DNA of 64,000 nt from Nakamurella leprariae (GTDB taxonomy: Bacteria; Actinomycetota; Actinomycetes; Mycobacteriales; Nakamurellaceae). Where the stretch lies: assembly GCF_016918035.1 (NCBI RefSeq), contig NZ_JAERWK010000006.1, positions 1 to 64,000 of the forward strand. Direction: 5' to 3'. A program made the translations under genes and the position numbers. Shown one piece after another: positions 35,152 to 43,431 of the stretch. Under the pieces are notes generated by a model. It did not search any database and was not told the origin of the DNA. It worked only from the letters and a program-made list of their open reading frames with translations. The stretch's first letter is position 1. Each line of letters starts with the position of its first letter.

Positions 35152-36409
35152 CCAGCAGCCACACCTCGACCGGCGCGCCGGCCTCCAGGCTGGTGGCGTC
35201 CTCGGGCACCACGATCATCGCGTCCGAGCCGGCCAGCCAGGCCAGCAGGTGCGATCCCGGCCCACCCCACGGCGCGACCGTGCCGGTGGCCGCGTCGACC
35301 AGCGCGCGGCGGAACTGCCGCTTGCCGGGTGGTGAGTCCAGCGGCGCGGAGAGCGGGAGCCACAGCAGCGGCCGGGTGGTGCCGGCGTGGCCCATGGCGG
35401 CCAGCAGGGCCGGGCGCAGGAAGACCTCGAACGAGACGTACGAGGACACCGGGTTGCCGGGCAGCGTGACCACCGGGATGTCGCCGACTGCGGTGGCCAG
35501 GACGCCGGCGCCCTGCGGCATGCCCGGCTGCATCGCGACCTTCGCGAACTCGACCCCCTGGCCGGTGAGCGCGTCCTTGACCACCTCGTAGGCGCCCGCC
35601 GACACCCCGCCGGAGGTGACGATCAGGTCGACCTGTTCGGGCGTGCCGACGGCGGCGGCCCGATCCAGCTCCGCCCGGAACGCGGTCACGTCGTCGGCGA
35701 CGAGGTGGGCCAGCACCGGCTCGGCGCCGATGGCCGACAGTGCGGCGGCCAGCATCACCGAGTTCGACTCGTAGATCTGCCCCGGGCCCAGTGGCTGTCC
35801 CGGCACCACCAGCTCGGTGCCGGTGGACAGCACCAGCACCCGAGCCGGCCGGACCACCGGCAGCTCGGCGACGCCGAGCGCCGCGGCCACACCCAGCTGC
35901 GGCGGACCCAGTTCGGTCCCGGCCGGGAGCACCACGGTGCCCACGGCCACGTCCTCGCCGCGGGTTCGCACGTGCCGCCCGGGAACCGGCAGGTCGTGGA
36001 TGGTCACCGTGGCCCCGGCGGCTCCGGGATCCCCGACGCCGCCGTCGGTGTGCTCGACCGGGACGATGCCGTCGGCGCCGTCCGGGATCGGGGCACCGGT
36101 CATGATCCGGGCCGCGGTGCCCGGGACCAGCGGCGCGGTGTCGGTGCGCCCGGCCGGGATGTCCTGGGACACGGGCAGGCTGACGGGCAGGGCGATCGGG
36201 TCCCCCGCGCGGTCCTCCAGCTCGGACACCCGGACCGCGTACCCGTCCATCGCGGAGTTCGGGAACGGCGGCAGGTCCAGCCCGGCGACCAGGTCCTCGG
36301 CCAGCACCCGGCCGCGGGCCTCGGCCAGCGGCAGCAGCTGGGCCGGCAGCCGGTGCAGCAGCCCGGTGACCACCCCGGCGTGTTCTTCCACGGTTCGCAT
36401 TCCGGTCAT
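35147..36409 (-). CDS. moeA: Molybdopterin molybdotransferase MoeA
   Basis: 420 residues. MoeA inserts molybdate into adenylylated molybdopterin, completing the Mo cofactor. Visible blocks are LPPFPNSAMDGYAV, the VPGTAARIMTGAPIPDGADGIVPVE run, VLVLSTGTELV, IYESNS, and the MPT-binding TSGGVSAGAYEVVKDAL. The PGMPQGAGVLATAVGDIPVVTLPGNPVSSYVSFEVF region follows, and the C-terminal domain IV is complete. The ATG at 36409 overlaps the upstream deaminase stop as ATGA. It supplies cofactor for the two molybdenum hydroxylases in this window, and moeA is also part of the conserved groEL2-moeA-psd-pssA order. Confidence 0.95.
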   Translation of the reverse strand: MTGMRTVEEHAGVVTGLLHRLPAQLLPLAEARGRVLAEDLVAGLDLPPFPNSAMDGYAVRVSELEDRAGDPIALPVSLPVSQDIPAGRTDTAPLVPGTAARIMTGAPIPDGADGIVPVEHTDGGVGDPGAAGATVTIHDLPVPGRHVRTRGEDVAVGTVVLPAGTELGPPQLGVAAALGVAELPVVRPARVLVLSTGTELVVPGQPLGPGQIYESNSVMLAAALSAIGAEPVLAHLVADDVTAFRAELDRAAAVGTPEQVDLIVTSGGVSAGAYEVVKDALTGQGVEFAKVAMQPGMPQGAGVLATAVGDIPVVTLPGNPVSSYVSFEVFLRPALLAAMGHAGTTRPLLWLPLSAPLDSPPGKRQFRRALVDAATGTVAPWGGPGSHLLAWLAGSDAMIVVPEDATSLEAGAPVEVWLLD

Positions 36410-37794
36410 CCTGCCAAGAGCCGCCGGCTGGCCGCGGTGACCTCCCGCGCGAGGGCCTCCTCGTCCACCCCGACCACCGCGTCGCGCTCGACCACCGGAC
36501 GGCCGTGCACCAGCACCGCCTCCAGCGGAGGCTGACTGCCCAGCACCAGCGCCGCGACCGGGTCGGCCACGTCGGCGTGCGGCAGGGTGTCCAGCCGCCA
36601 CACCGCGACGTCGCCCAACTTGCCGACCTCCAGCGAGCCGATCTCGTCCTGCCGGCCCAGCACGGTCGCGCCACCCATGGTGGCCATCTGCAGGCCGTCC
36701 CGGACGGTCAGCGCCTCCGGGCCGCCGCTGGCCCGGGCGAACAGCACGGCGTGGTGGATCTCCTCCCACAGCGAGTCGCTCTCGTTCGACGCAGCCCCGT
36801 CCACGCCGAGGCCGACCGCGACGCCGGCGTCACGCAGGTCCCGGGTGCGGGCGATGCCGGCGCCGAGCCGGGCGTTCGACGTCGGGCAGTGCGCCACCGA
36901 CGTGCCGGTCGCGGCCAGGGCGGCGATGGCCGGGTCACTCAGATGCACGGCGTGGGCCAGCCAGACGTCCGGGCCGAGCCAGTCCAGGGAGGCCATGTGA
37001 TCGACCGGGGACATGCCGAAGTGCTGCTGGCAGTACTCCTCCTCGTCGACCGTCTCGCACAGGTGGGTGTGCAGCCGCACCCCGTGCTCGCGGGCCAGCA
37101 CCGCGGACTGCCGCAGCAGGTCGCCGGTCACCGAGAACGGCGAGCACGGCGCCAGCCCGATCCGCAGCATCGAGCCCGGGGACGGATCGTGGTGGGTCTC
37201 GATGGCCCGCTGACTGGCGGCCAGGATCGCGTCGATCTCCTCGACCACGTGGTCCGGCGGCAGCCCGCCACGGCTGCGGCCCAGGTCCATGGAGCCGCGG
37301 GTCGGGTGGAACCGGATCCCGATCCGGCGGGCCGCCTCGATCTCCGCGGCCAGCAGATCGCCGCCGGCGTGCGGGAAGACGTAGTGGTGGTCGGTGGTGG
37401 TGGTGCACCCGGTGCGGACCAGCCAGGCCAGCCCGCCGGTCGCCGCGGTCCGGACCGCGTCCTCGTCCAGCCGACCCCACACGGGGTAGAGGGTGGTGAG
37501 CCAGCCGAACAGCGTCGAGTCCACGGCCTGGCCGCGGGTGATCCACTGGTAGAGGTGGTGGTGGGTGTTGACCAGCCCCGGCGTGATCAGGCAGCCGCGG
37601 GCGTCGATGACCCGGTCGGCCGCCGCCAGGACCTCGGCCGGCGCAGGACCCGGGCCCACGGCGGTGATCCACTCCCCGGTCAGGACGACGTGTCCGGTGG
37701 CGTGCTCGGTGCCGGCGGCGTCCACGGTGGCGACGTGGCCACCGTCGATCACGATCACCGGTGCGGCCGGGGGTGCTGGATCCGGGACGGTCAT
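36406..37794 (-). CDS. Amidohydrolase, 8-oxoguanine deaminase-like
   Basis: 462 residues of the ATZ/TRZ amidohydrolase group. The metal motif is GLVNTHHHLYQWITRGQA. The stretch STLFGWLTTLYPVWGRLDEDAV and TTTTDHHYVFP are typical of 8-oxoguanine deaminases. Later ligands are in THLCETVDEEEY, LAHAVHLSD and GLGVDGAASNESDSLW. It hydrolytically deaminates oxidised purines or related rings. The ATG at 37794 follows a GAGGA site. It is co-transcribed with moeA (4-base overlap) and divergent from the DUF6457 gene. Confidence 0.85.
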   Translation of the reverse strand: MTVPDPAPPAAPVIVIDGGHVATVDAAGTEHATGHVVLTGEWITAVGPGPAPAEVLAAADRVIDARGCLITPGLVNTHHHLYQWITRGQAVDSTLFGWLTTLYPVWGRLDEDAVRTAATGGLAWLVRTGCTTTTDHHYVFPHAGGDLLAAEIEAARRIGIRFHPTRGSMDLGRSRGGLPPDHVVEEIDAILAASQRAIETHHDPSPGSMLRIGLAPCSPFSVTGDLLRQSAVLAREHGVRLHTHLCETVDEEEYCQQHFGMSPVDHMASLDWLGPDVWLAHAVHLSDPAIAALAATGTSVAHCPTSNARLGAGIARTRDLRDAGVAVGLGVDGAASNESDSLWEEIHHAVLFARASGGPEALTVRDGLQMATMGGATVLGRQDEIGSLEVGKLGDVAVWRLDTLPHADVADPVAALVLGSQPPLEAVLVHGRPVVERDAVVGVDEEALAREVTAASRRLLAG

Positions 37795-37909
37795 GCGGTT
37801 CCTCCTCGTGGCGCGGCCCCGGCAGTCTGCCGGGTGCGCGTGTCGGGCTCGTTGCGTGCTGATCGGCCCCGCGGGGGCGCGGTCGGGACTCGGCGCTACG
37901 GTCGGACCC

Positions 37910-38158
37910 ATGACCGCTGCCCAGGACTGGCTCGCCGAGGCCGCCCGCGCGCTGGACGTGCCGGACGACGCGGTGCCCGACGACGTGCGGACGGCGCTGC
38001 TGGACCTGACCCGGCAGGTGGCGCACGGCGTGGAACGCAAGGCCGGTCCGCTGACCTGCTACCTGATCGGCGTGGCCGTCGGGCGTGGGGCCGACCCTCG
38101 GGCCGCCGCGGCGCTGCTGGCCGGGCTGGCCCCGGACCCGGAGGAGGACGCGCGATGA
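37910..38158 (+). CDS. DUF6457 protein, 82 aa (molybdenum-cofactor-associated)
   Basis: A small helical actinobacterial protein: WLAEAARALDVPDD, ALLDLTRQVAHGVERKAGPLTCYLIGVAVGRG. In many relatives this domain is fused to or next to the Mo-cofactor guanylyltransferase MobA; here it stands alone, two genes from moeA. A role in cofactor maturation is inferred from that context. The start codon is ATG 37910, and its stop overlaps the following start as ATGA. Confidence 0.75.
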   Translation: MTAAQDWLAEAARALDVPDDAVPDDVRTALLDLTRQVAHGVERKAGPLTCYLIGVAVGRGADPRAAAALLAGLAPDPEEDAR

Positions 38159-38424
38159 GCTGGATCGGCTGGATCGTGTTCGGCGCACTCGCCGGGTGGG
38201 TGGCCTCCCTGGTCGTCCGGGACGGCCGCCCCCGCGGCTGCATCACCAACATGCTCACCGGCATCCTGGGCGCGGTGCTGGCCGGGTTCATCTACCAGGC
38301 AGCCACCGGCGAGCCCTGGGACTTCGGCTGGGACTGGGCCAGTTTCGGCGTCGCCGTGCTCGGCGCGCTGGTCCTGTTGCTGATCATCAGCCTGGTCACC
38401 CGCCGCCCGAACTCCCGTCGCTGA
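38155..38424 (+). CDS. GlsB/YeaQ/YmgE-type small membrane protein
   Basis: 89 residues with three membrane segments and the family pattern [20 protein letters not shown], then [20 protein letters not shown], and a last helix [20 protein letters not shown]. The family (transglycosylase-associated protein) is stress-induced in many bacteria and its function is poorly known. It is translationally coupled to the DUF6457 gene by an ATGA overlap. Confidence 0.9.
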   Translation: MSWIGWIVFGALAGWVASLVVRDGRPRGCITNMLTGILGAVLAGFIYQAATGEPWDFGWDWASFGVAVLGALVLLLIISLVTRRPNSRR

Positions 38425-38476
38425 CCCTCCCGACCGCGTCCCGATCGCATCCCCCATCCGGAAGGAACCGCTGCCG

Positions 38477-39013
38477 ATGTCGCTCGACCGCCCCCGCGCC
38501 GAGGATCCGTACGCCAAGCTGCCGGCCGTACCGTCGTTCACGGTGACGAGCGCGGACGTCACCGACGGCCGGCCGCTGGAGGAGGTGTTCACCGCGGGCG
38601 GCGGCAACCGCTCGCCACAGCTGAGCTGGACCGGCTTCCCGGAGGGCACGCAGAGCTTCGTGGTCACGTGTTACGACCCCGACGCCCCCACGCCGAGCGG
38701 GTTCTGGCACTGGGTGCTGGCCAACCTGCCGGCGTCGGTGACCGAGCTGCCGCACGGCGCAGGCAGTCCCGAGTCGACCGCGCTGCCCGAGGGCGCCGTG
38801 CAGCTGCGCAACGACGGCGGCGAGACCGGCTACATGGGGGCCGCTCCGCCGGCCGGCGACCACGCGCACCGCTACTACTTCGTGGTGCACGCGGTGGACA
38901 CACCGGCCCTCGAGGTCGGCCCGGACACCTCACCGGCGGTGGCGAGTTTCCAGTTGGCGTTCCACACCCTGGCCCGGGCGATCATCACCCCGACGTACCG
39001 GAACGAGGGCTGA
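38477..39013 (+). CDS. YbhB/YbcL PEBP-family protein
   Basis: 178 residues of the phosphatidylethanolamine-binding protein/Raf kinase inhibitor-like family. Conserved parts are [40 protein letters not shown] split over two strands, the ligand-pocket segment [24 protein letters not shown], and the C-terminal [15 protein letters not shown]. Cytosolic, no signal peptide. The physiological role of bacterial members is unclear. Its 3' end overlaps the convergent ModA-like gene by 29 bases. Confidence 0.92.
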   Translation: MSLDRPRAEDPYAKLPAVPSFTVTSADVTDGRPLEEVFTAGGGNRSPQLSWTGFPEGTQSFVVTCYDPDAPTPSGFWHWVLANLPASVTELPHGAGSPESTALPEGAVQLRNDGGETGYMGAAPPAGDHAHRYYFVVHAVDTPALEVGPDTSPAVASFQLAFHTLARAIITPTYRNEG

Positions 39014-39500
39014 CCCCGGCCACCAGTTCCACGAACACCGCGGCCAGCTCCGGCTGGCTGCTGCCGGGCAGCACGGCGATCGCCTCGTCGTGCACCCCGG
39101 TGGCGACCACCTCGGCCGCCGGGTCGTCGCTGAGCACACCGCCGTCCACGGCCGTGGTCATGGTGGCCGTGTCCGCGATGAGCACGTCGGCGGGGGCGCC
39201 GGCCACCAGCTCGGCGACCAGATCGGACGGTCGCGCGAAGGTGAACGAGATCCCGGCCCCCGGATGCTCCTGCTCGAACCGGGTGCCCAGCTCGATGAGC
39301 GCCGGCTTGGTGGACTCGGGGGCGAACACCACGACGAGGCCGGCGTCGGCGGCGTTGCGCGAGGTGCCGACGGCGCCGCCCGGCACCTCGGTCGACCCGG
39401 ACGTCGCCGGCGCGGCGCCGTCGGGCGGGCCGCTGGTGCACCCGGTCAGCAGCAACACCGCCACGACCACGGCGCCTGTGGGACGCGACCACCGCTGCAC
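38985..39500 (-). CDS. ModA-like lipoprotein, internally shortened
   Basis: 171 residues, against about 250 in a normal molybdate-binding ModA. The N-terminus has a lipoprotein signal with lipobox LLTGC. The first lobe is recognisable ([27 protein letters not shown] and [21 protein letters not shown]). Then the sequence jumps to what is normally the end of the protein ([23 protein letters not shown]). Roughly 70-90 residues of the second lobe are missing, and the end is altered where it overlaps the PEBP gene. No modB or modC is near. It is probably a decayed or repurposed binding protein. Confidence 0.65.
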   Translation of the reverse strand: MQRWSRPTGAVVVAVLLLTGCTSGPPDGAAPATSGSTEVPGGAVGTSRNAADAGLVVVFAPESTKPALIELGTRFEQEHPGAGISFTFARPSDLVAELVAGAPADVLIADTATMTTAVDGGVLSDDPAAEVVATGVHDEAIAVLPGSSQPELAAVFVELVAGVSPRSGTSG

Positions 39501-39660
39501 GCACTCATCTCCCCGGTCCGCGCGATCGGGACCGATGATCTTGACGGCGGCGTCTCGTCCGCGTCAGGTCCCGGTGCACCCGTCGGGCATGCGCGTGGCG
39601 TCCCTCACGACCAGGGGATGCCCCGGAAGCAGCGCGGTCCCCGTCCGGTTGGACCGGACC

Positions 39661-40725
39661 GTGACTCATCTCTTCTCCCCCATGACGCTGCGGAACACCG
39701 AGATCCGGAACCGGGTCTGGGTGGCGCCGATGTGCCAGTACTCGGCCGTCGACGGCCGACTCACCGACTGGCACCTGGTGCACCTGGGCGGGCTGGCCCG
39801 GGGCGGCGCCGGCCTGGTCATCACCGAGGCCACCGCGGTCACCCCCGAGGGCCGGATCAGCCCGTGGGACGCCGGCATCTGGACCGACGAGCACGCGCAG
39901 GACTGGCGTCGCATCACCGACTTCCTGCACGGCCAGGGCGCGTTGGCCGGGATCCAGCTGGCACACGCCGGCCGCAAGGCCTCGACCGCGCAGCCGTGGC
40001 GCGGCGGCGGGCTGCTCGGGCCCGACGAGGGAGGCTGGGTGCCGGTGGGCCCGTCACCGGTGGCGTTCGAGGGGCTGGCCGTGCCGAAGGAGCTGTCGGT
40101 CGCCGAGATCGCGGAGCTCACCCGCGCCTTCGCCGGGGCCGCCCGGCGAGCGGTCGGCGTCGGCTTCGACGTGCTGGAGCTGCACGCCGCGCACGGGTAC
40201 CTGCTGCATCAGTTCCTCTCGCCGGTGTCGAACACCCGCTCCGACGGCTACGGCGGCGACCTGAGCGGGCGCAGCCGCTTGCTGGTCGAGGTGGTCGACG
40301 CGGTGCGCGCCGAGGTCGGCGAGGACGTGCCGCTGCTGGTCCGGGTGAGCGCGACCGACTGGGTGCCCGAGGGCCTGCAGGTCGACGAGGTCGTCGAGGT
40401 GGCGAAGATGCTGGCCGGTCACGGCGTCGACCTCATCGACGTCTCCAGCGGCGGCAACGCCGCGCACCAGCGGATCACGGTCGGCCCGGGATACCAGGTG
40501 CCGTTCGCGCGGGCGATCAAGGAGGGCTCCGGCCTGCCCGTCGCCGCGGTCGGGATGATCACCGAACCGCACCAGGCCGAGCAGATCCTGGTCGACGGGG
40601 CGGCGGACGCCGTGCTGCTGGCCCGGGTGCTGTTGCGGGAGCCGTCGTGGCCGCAGCGGGCGGCGCACGCGCTGGGTGGCCAGGTGCACTGGGCGCCGCA
40701 GTACGAGCGAGCCGCCCCGCGCTGA
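39661..40725 (+). CDS. NADH:flavin oxidoreductase, Old Yellow Enzyme (YqjM/NamA type)
   Basis: 354 residues. An FMN TIM barrel of the thermophilic-like OYE class: [25 protein letters not shown] with the Cys typical of the YqjM class, [39 protein letters not shown], and [15 protein letters not shown]. It reduces activated C=C bonds with NAD(P)H. The GTG at 39661 is the start in line with the family N-terminus (VTHLFSPM), with only a weak ribosome site. It stands upstream of psd in the same direction, with a 71-base gap. Confidence 0.9.
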   Translation: MTHLFSPMTLRNTEIRNRVWVAPMCQYSAVDGRLTDWHLVHLGGLARGGAGLVITEATAVTPEGRISPWDAGIWTDEHAQDWRRITDFLHGQGALAGIQLAHAGRKASTAQPWRGGGLLGPDEGGWVPVGPSPVAFEGLAVPKELSVAEIAELTRAFAGAARRAVGVGFDVLELHAAHGYLLHQFLSPVSNTRSDGYGGDLSGRSRLLVEVVDAVRAEVGEDVPLLVRVSATDWVPEGLQVDEVVEVAKMLAGHGVDLIDVSSGGNAAHQRITVGPGYQVPFARAIKEGSGLPVAAVGMITEPHQAEQILVDGAADAVLLARVLLREPSWPQRAAHALGGQVHWAPQYERAAPR

Positions 40726-40796
40726 CGCGTCGCGGGGAGCCACTCGGCTACCGTGGGTCGCGACTCACGGACCCGGAAGGATGGTCGAGCCAAGCG

Positions 40797-41573
40797 GTGG
40801 CCAACGGCACCAGCGCGCACCTGGCCGGTTTGATCCGGCAGACGATGCCCCCGTTGCACCCCGGCGGTCGTCCGATCGTGCTGGGTGCCGCCGCGGTGAC
40901 CGCGGCCGCCCGGTTCGGCCTCCGCGCCATCGGGCTCCGCCGCACCGGCGGCATCGTCGGCCGGATCGGCACCGTGGCCACGTTGGCCTCCGCCGCGTTC
41001 TTCCGGGCTCCGCACCGGGTGCCGCCGCCGGGCAACGGCCTGGTGGTGGCGCCCGCGGACGGCCTGGTCATGCTCATCGAGGAGGCCGCCCCGCCGCCCG
41101 AGCTCGGGCTGGACCCGACGCCGCGGCCGCGGGTGTCCATCTTCCTGTCGGTGTTCGACGTGCACGTGCAACGCAGCCCGTTGGCCGGGACGGTCACCGC
41201 GGTCGCCTACCGGCCGGGCAAGTTCCTGTCGGCCGACCTGGACAAGGCCTCCTCCGACAACGAGCGGAACTCGCTGGCCATCCGGGCCACCACCGGCGAG
41301 GAGCTGGTGGTCACCCAGATCGCCGGCCTGGTCGCCCGGCGCATCGTCTGCGACGTCGAGCGCGGCGCCGCGCTGCAGACCGGGCAGACCTACGGTTTGA
41401 TCCGGTTCGGTTCCCGGGTGGACACCTACCTGCCGCCCGGGACGCCCGTCCTGGTCCGGGTCGGGCAGCGCTCGATCGGCGGCGAGACGGTGCTGGCCGA
41501 CCTGGGCGCCGGTGCCCCGGCGCCGGACGGGCTGGCCGAGGCCAGCTCCGGCGCCGCCGGCTCCTCGGTCTGA
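40797..41573 (+). CDS. psd: Phosphatidylserine decarboxylase proenzyme
   Basis: 258 residues of the short actinobacterial/archaeal-type enzyme that converts phosphatidylserine to phosphatidylethanolamine. Markers are [15 protein letters not shown], the membrane-proximal [18 protein letters not shown], and [17 protein letters not shown]. The self-cleavage site [10 protein letters not shown] lies between G205 and S206 and generates the pyruvoyl group. GTG 40797 is taken as start because it is the first in-frame initiator of the conserved region. pssA follows after 8 bases, so substrate supply and decarboxylation are co-transcribed. Confidence 0.92.
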   Translation: MANGTSAHLAGLIRQTMPPLHPGGRPIVLGAAAVTAAARFGLRAIGLRRTGGIVGRIGTVATLASAAFFRAPHRVPPPGNGLVVAPADGLVMLIEEAAPPPELGLDPTPRPRVSIFLSVFDVHVQRSPLAGTVTAVAYRPGKFLSADLDKASSDNERNSLAIRATTGEELVVTQIAGLVARRIVCDVERGAALQTGQTYGLIRFGSRVDTYLPPGTPVLVRVGQRSIGGETVLADLGAGAPAPDGLAEASSGAAGSSV

Positions 41574-41581
41574 GGGGCCCG

Positions 41582-42481
41582 ATGGCCGCCGTTCCCGGAG
41601 TGCGGTTCCTGCCCAACGCCATCACCGTGCTGGCGTTGTGCTCCGGCCTGACCTCGGTGGCCTTCGCCCTGCGTGGTGAGTGGCTGCCCGCGGTGGGTGC
41701 GCTGGGTCTGGCCGGCATCTTCGACTCGCTGGACGGCCCGGCCGCCCGACTGCTCCGCTCGACCAGCCGGATCGGCGCCGAACTGGACTCGCTGTCGGAC
41801 TGTGTCTCGTTCGGCATGGCCCCGGCGCTGATCATCTACATCTGGCTGCTCGAGGAGACCGCGATCGGCTGGGCCGCCTGCCTGGTCTTCGCGGTGTGCG
41901 CCGCGTTGCGGTTGGCCCGGTTCAACTCGCTGCTGGACGACACCCCGAGACCCTGGGCCAAGGGCTTCTTCACCGGCGTCCCGACCCCGGCCGGCGGCCT
42001 GCTGGCCGTGGTCCCGCTGCTGCTGACCCTGCGGCTGGGCGACGGGCCGTGGAACAACGTCTGGGCGGTCGGGACCTGGATCATCCTGCTGGGCCTGCTG
42101 ATGGTGTCCCGGGTGCCGTCCATCGCGCTGAAGTCGGTGCGGATGCCGCAGGCGCTCATCCTGCCGATGCTGGTGCTGATGGTGGTCGCGGTCGCGGCCC
42201 TGGTCTACGAGCCCGAGCTGGTGTTCTGCATCGGGCTCGGCGTCTACCTGCTGCACCTGCCGTACGCGGCGTGGAAGTTCCAGCACATCAAGCACCACCC
42301 CGAGCTGTGGGCCGACCGGGCGGGCATCCGCCGGCCGCGGGGCCGGCGGGTGCGACTGGCCGTGCGGATGCCGCGGCGCAAGCGGGTCGCGGGCCGGGGT
42401 CCGGACGGCACCCCGTTGCCGCCGCAGAGACGCCGCGGGGCGGCGACGATGTCCCGGCTCAGCCGGCGCCGGCTGCGCTGA
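41582..42481 (+). CDS. pssA: CDP-diacylglycerol-serine O-phosphatidyltransferase
   Basis: A 299-residue membrane enzyme of the CDP-alcohol phosphotransferase family. The catalytic motif is complete: D48-x2-D51-G-x2-A-R56-x8-G65-x3-D69-x3-D73. About eight hydrophobic segments follow. The C-terminal 50 residues are strongly basic (RRPRGRRVRLAVRMPRRKR), probably binding the membrane surface. It makes phosphatidylserine from CDP-diacylglycerol and serine, the substrate of the psd product encoded directly upstream. Confidence 0.93.
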   Translation: MAAVPGVRFLPNAITVLALCSGLTSVAFALRGEWLPAVGALGLAGIFDSLDGPAARLLRSTSRIGAELDSLSDCVSFGMAPALIIYIWLLEETAIGWAACLVFAVCAALRLARFNSLLDDTPRPWAKGFFTGVPTPAGGLLAVVPLLLTLRLGDGPWNNVWAVGTWIILLGLLMVSRVPSIALKSVRMPQALILPMLVLMVVAVAALVYEPELVFCIGLGVYLLHLPYAAWKFQHIKHHPELWADRAGIRRPRGRRVRLAVRMPRRKRVAGRGPDGTPLPPQRRRGAATMSRLSRRRLR

Positions 42482-42510
42482 TCAGGGCGCTGGATCGAGC
42501 GCTGATCAGG
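42478..42510. terminator. Hairpin with both convergent stop codons in its arms
   Basis: CTGATCAG-GG-CGCT pairs with AGCG-CTGATCAG across a short loop. The TGA of pssA is in the left arm and the TGA of the DUF3263 gene (opposite strand) in the right arm. It may terminate both genes. Confidence 0.5.
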
Positions 42511-42838
42511 GTTCGATGCCGAGCCGGCGGGCCGAACGGGCCTTCTGCCGGCTGGTGCGCAGCCGACGCAGCCGGCGGACCAGCAGCGGGTCGGCGGCCA
42601 GCGCCGCGGGGTCGTCGATCACCGCGTTGAGCACCTGGTAGTACCGGGTCGGCGACAGGTCGAACATCTCCTTGATCGCCTGCTCCTTGGCTCCGGCGTA
42701 CTGCCACCACTGCCGCTCGAACGCCAGGATGTCGCGATCGCGGCGGCTCAGACCCTCGACGGTGTCGTCAACGGGGCCCGCGGCGGCGGCCGGATCTGCG
42801 CCGGCAGGGTCGGGTACGCGGTCGGTCGCTGCGTCCAT
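42506..42838 (-). CDS. DUF3263 protein
   Basis: 110 residues of an actinobacterial family (Rv0430 in M. tuberculosis). The core is LSRRDRDILAFERQWWQYAGAKEQAI followed by MFDLSPTRYYQVLNAVIDDPAAL, a helix-turn-helix-like pattern that could bind DNA. The Ala/Pro-rich N-terminus is likely disordered. The ATG at 42838 has a GGAGGA site. A perfect inverted repeat 30 bases upstream (42868-42887) could be an operator. The protein's function is unknown. Confidence 0.88.
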   Translation of the reverse strand: MDAATDRVPDPAGADPAAAAGPVDDTVEGLSRRDRDILAFERQWWQYAGAKEQAIKEMFDLSPTRYYQVLNAVIDDPAALAADPLLVRRLRRLRTSRQKARSARRLGIEP

Positions 42839-42867
42839 CGGGTCCTCCGCGTTCGTGGCCGGCTGCG

Positions 42868-42887
42868 GAATGACACGGGTGTCATTC
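42868..42887. promoter_or_regulatory. Inverted repeat between DUF3263 and VOC genes
   Basis: GAATGACAC-GG-GTGTCATTC is a perfect 9-bp dyad with a 2-base centre, 30 bases upstream of the DUF3263 start. A third ATGACAC half-site follows at 42895-42901. It has the form of an operator for a dimeric repressor, possibly autoregulation by the DUF3263 protein. Confidence 0.5.
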
Positions 42888-42999
42888 GGGCTCCATGACA
42901 CCACGGGACGCCGGGGCGATCCAGCTCCGTCGGCGGCGAGGCGGCCGCTCACCCGGCGGGCGCCGATGAGTCCCCCGAACGGGACCGGTCGGACCTGGC

Positions 43000-43404
43000 A
43001 TGACCACTCACGACGAGCGTCACCCGGCCGCGGTGCGCGGCCTGATCACCCGCTTGCACAGCGTGTCCGTCGCGGTGACGGACCAGGACGCGGCCAAGCG
43101 CCTGTACGTCGACGAGCTCGGCTTCCAGTTGCGCCAGGACGAGGTGCTGTGGCCGGGCGCGCGCATGGTCGAGGTGGCCGCGCCCGGGTCCACGTCGAGC
43201 CTGCTGCTGCTGTCCGCGGACGGACAGATCCCGATCGGGCCGCGGTTCTTCACGACCGACATCGAGGCGGCGCACCGGGCGCTGCGGGAGGCCGGGTGCG
43301 ACGTGGGCGAGCTGCTCCGGATGGAGATCGCCCCGCCGATGTTCGCCTTCGCGGACCGGGACGGCAACGTGATGATCCTGCTGGAGGAGGAGTCGTCGGA
43401 ATGA
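43000..43404 (+). CDS. VOC superfamily (glyoxalase/bleomycin resistance-like) protein
   Basis: 134 residues forming one VOC pair of beta-alpha-beta-beta-beta modules: ITRLHSVSVAVTDQDAAKRLYVDELGF, then VEVAAPGSTSSLLLL, and FFTTDIEAAHRALREAG with FAFADRDGNVMILLEE at the end, where the metal Glu is expected. Members are glyoxalases, extradiol dioxygenases or resistance proteins. Substrate unknown. Confidence 0.88.
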   Translation: MTTHDERHPAAVRGLITRLHSVSVAVTDQDAAKRLYVDELGFQLRQDEVLWPGARMVEVAAPGSTSSLLLLSADGQIPIGPRFFTTDIEAAHRALREAGCDVGELLRMEIAPPMFAFADRDGNVMILLEEESSE

Positions 43405-43431
43405 GGCATTCGACGGTCCGCGGCTGACCCC

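Noticed and set aside
40781..40842. ATG at 40781 as start of psd
   Set aside because: It is out of frame with the psd reading frame, and its ribosome-site-like GGAAGG abuts the ATG directly.
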